Positions 7,246-9,123 of a DNA stretch of 9,123 nt are shown here, piece by piece. Position numbers and translations under genes: made by a program. The DNA is from Desulfobacteraceae bacterium (lineage in GTDB: Bacteria > Desulfobacterota > DSM-4660 > Desulfatiglandales > Desulfatiglandaceae). The stretch lies in NCBI GenBank assembly GCA_030642205.1, contig DAOWOF010000079.1, positions 1 through 9,123 of the forward strand. The letters run 5' to 3'. The notes under the pieces were generated by a model that did no database searches, was not told where the DNA came from, and saw only the letters and a program-made list of their open reading frames with translations. Within the stretch, counting starts at the first letter, position 1, and each line of letters opens with the position of its first letter.

Positions 7246-8997
7246 TCATATCCTGATAAGCATTCTGGTTTGAATTTTATACCATAATATATCCAAAGGA
7301 ATTAGAGAAAAATTGATGATTATCAAGGCTAAAATGATTATGCTAATAGCAGCAAAAGAAAAGATTATATTCTTCTTTCGCTGCCTCTGCCGATCCTTAT
7401 CCCTCCTGACATGATGGATAGTCGATAAAACAGGGTAGCCAGTAATACTACTCAATTGATCTGTCGTTTTGATGGTAGTATCCATGTCTTCGGATATTGC
7501 AGCTATACCCAAGGCTATACCAAAAGAAAGAATGAAACCAATTATAATAATTACGATTCGATTTGGTTTATAAGGCTTTTCAGGATATTGAGCTGATTCA
7601 ATAATTGTGAAGCGTTCCCCCCGCTTGGATTCCTCCATACCCTGAGCAATATCGGCCGCCATAAGTTTGTTCTTGATTTCGTTATATTTGGATCTGGCAT
7701 TTTCATAGTCAAGCATCATATTATTATAAGCTTTTTCAACCATTGGAGTGCTTTCTATCTTTTTTTGATACTTGGCTATTTCATCTTTTATTCGCTTTTT
7801 CTCTTCATAAAACTTGGCAATCTCCATCTCTGAGGACGCAATTTGAACCTTAAGACTAATATATGCCGGATTATCGGGATTTTGCTCAACAAAATCTTTT
7901 GTAATCTGATCAGTCTTCATTTTGATAACTTCTTCATTTAGAATAAGCAGCTCATTATTCAATTTAATCAAATCAGGATGTTTAGGGCCTAATTTATTCC
8001 TCATAACTGCTAATAGACTGGATAATTCTTCCAGGCGTTTTATCTTTTCAATTGAATTATTAGATCCCCCAACCGTAGACTCCAATTCATTAATTTCATT
8101 TTTAACTCTTCTGACATCAGGATGCTTTTCAGAGAACCGGCTCTTGAGACTGATCAGTTGGAGATGTAAAAGTTTAAGCCGTTCGCTGGGGTTCAACATA
8201 ACTTCTCCACCCATGCCAATAAGGGGCTTTAAAGGATCGATATTAGATATTTGGCTTTCCAGGTAAATTTTTCTATCCTTTAACGCGTAAATTTGTGAAT
8301 TAATCTGATCAAAATCCCTTTCCAGGCGGGTAACCGCCTGGAGATTGACAGCCGTATATTCAGGCAGTTCTCCGATATGAGCTTTTTTAAAGTCGCTAAT
8401 TTTAGTCTGGATAAAATCTATCTGGCTTTTTAGCTGATTGCCTTCAGCCTGTAAAAATGAAGTAAGGCTGGAAGCCCTTTGTCCCCTTGAACGTAAATTT
8501 TCTTCAAGGTAAAGGGATGCAAGGACATTTGCCACCTTTTGAACTTTTTCAGGATTTTTTCCCTGATAGGATAGACTAAAGGCAATAGTAGCAGAGGTAG
8601 GCCTTCCTGTTCGTCGGTCAATAACATCCGCTCTGATAGTGTCGAGGATAATGTCTTTACGCATCTTGTCTATTATTTCTTCAGTAGCATAATGCTCCTG
8701 CATCTCGGCATATAGACCATATTTTTTAATGATCCTCATTAATTTAATGCGGCTCATGATTTGCTGGGTTATTACCTGTAAGCGCTCCTCTACAAAACCT
8801 GTAATAGTCGTTTGAACATATTCCTGGGGTATTAATTGATTTTCAATCAGTATTGTCGATTTTGAGAGATAAACAGGGGGTAACATAAGAGCAATAATTG
8901 TCCCTAAGAGCATAATAGGCAAAAAGAAAACGATAAAAACAGATCTTCTTCGTCTGATAATCCCCTTAAAATCATTTATAGAAAGTTTTTCATTCAT
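7246..8997 (-). CDS. Wzz/GumC-family polysaccharide chain-length determinant
   Basis: The 583-residue inner-membrane polysaccharide co-polymerase would set chain length and couple synthesis to export. A Wzz domain opens the protein: a cytoplasmic basic start (GIIRRRRS), a membrane segment at about 19-41, then the periplasmic PPVYLSKSTILIE stretch. Residues about 180-450 are long coiled coils with two HPD-containing repeats (KHPDVRRVKNEI at 291-302, KHPDLIKLNNEL at 339-350). The conserved proline-rich motif AQYPEKPYKPNR at 469-480 precedes the second membrane segment (481-501), followed by EDMDTTIKTTDQL and GYPVLSTI, the cytoplasmic tail typical of the family. A third hydrophobic segment at 543-564 and a short basic end are less usual. 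It has no fused kinase; that function lies in the next gene, 73 bases downstream. The ribosome-binding site is modest (GAGAAG, about 8 bases before the ATG). It is probably the first gene of this transcript within the window. Confidence 0.92.
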   Translation of the reverse strand: MNEKLSINDFKGIIRRRRSVFIVFFLPIMLLGTIIALMLPPVYLSKSTILIENQLIPQEYVQTTITGFVEERLQVITQQIMSRIKLMRIIKKYGLYAEMQEHYATEEIIDKMRKDIILDTIRADVIDRRTGRPTSATIAFSLSYQGKNPEKVQKVANVLASLYLEENLRSRGQRASSLTSFLQAEGNQLKSQIDFIQTKISDFKKAHIGELPEYTAVNLQAVTRLERDFDQINSQIYALKDRKIYLESQISNIDPLKPLIGMGGEVMLNPSERLKLLHLQLISLKSRFSEKHPDVRRVKNEINELESTVGGSNNSIEKIKRLEELSSLLAVMRNKLGPKHPDLIKLNNELLILNEEVIKMKTDQITKDFVEQNPDNPAYISLKVQIASSEMEIAKFYEEKKRIKDEIAKYQKKIESTPMVEKAYNNMMLDYENARSKYNEIKNKLMAADIAQGMEESKRGERFTIIESAQYPEKPYKPNRIVIIIIGFILSFGIALGIAAISEDMDTTIKTTDQLSSITGYPVLSTIHHVRRDKDRQRQRKKNIIFSFAAISIIILALIIINFSLIPLDILWYKIQTRMLIRI

Positions 8998-9065
8998 GAT
9001 ATTTCTTCTCTGTTAGTACCTTACTCCTGAAATCCTGTCATAAAAAACAAGAAAATCGTTATATG

Positions 9066-9093
9066 GTATCAGTTGTCAGTTATCAGTTATCAG
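9066..9093. repeat. four tandem heptamers of the CTGATAA type
   Basis: On the minus strand the units read CTGATAA, CTGATAA, CTGACAA and CTGATAC without gaps. They lie about 70 bases upstream of the chain-length gene start, in the only visible part of its leader (8998-9123). The array may be a regulatory spacer, a protein-binding array or simple slippage. No -10/-35 pair with good spacing could be placed around it. Confidence 0.6.
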
Positions 9094-9123
9094 CAAAAGC
9101 ATATTTATACTAATTTATCTTCC

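Noticed and set aside
8430..8627. Minus-strand 65-codon frame inside the chain-length gene
   Set aside because: It is an alternative frame of a strongly supported coding region.

Overview
The window is one face of an exopolysaccharide (EPS) locus. Every gene I can support lies on the minus strand, so transcription runs right to left. The DNA is AT-rich. The gene types are a Wzz/GumC-like chain-length determinant, a PEP-CTERM/exosortase-locus type tyrosine autokinase, a polyprenyl-phosphate sugar-1-phosphate transferase, and a long TPR lipoprotein. Together they suggest a Gram-negative bacterium with an exosortase-type EPS cluster. Deltaproteobacteria/Desulfobacterota is my best guess, from protein style only. 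No exosortase, PEP-CTERM substrate, rRNA, tRNA, CRISPR array or insertion sequence is visible here.

Layout in transcription order: a short leader with a tandem heptamer repeat (8998-9123); the GumC/Wzz-type protein (8997-7246); a BY-kinase/CpsD-type ATPase (start best placed at 7172, ending 6105); a wrecked GDP-L-fucose synthase gene (about 6037-5581) with a large internal deletion and reading-frame changes; a roughly 230-base gap whose last part, next to the following gene, holds two abutting hairpins (5423-5369); a fused ATP sulfurylase/APS kinase (5351-3639); a probable terminator (3583-3557) in a 193-base gap; a MraY/WecA-family transferase with an extra membrane domain (3445-1811); and a TPR lipoprotein (1763 to beyond the left edge).

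How they may work together (inference): the transferase loads the first sugar phosphate onto the lipid carrier. The GumC protein and the tyrosine kinase control chain length and export. The TPR lipoprotein would act in the envelope as a scaffold for secretion or assembly. The APS kinase fusion would supply activated sulfate, which suggests a sulfated polymer, and the dead fucose synthase suggests the strain or an ancestor once made a GDP-fucose-type precursor here.

The most notable point is that the ATP sulfurylase half of the fusion has lost several near-invariant active-site residues, including the arginines of the QxRN and GRDHAG motifs, while its APS kinase half looks intact. The next most notable are the double-hairpin leader in front of that gene and the eroded fucose synthase.
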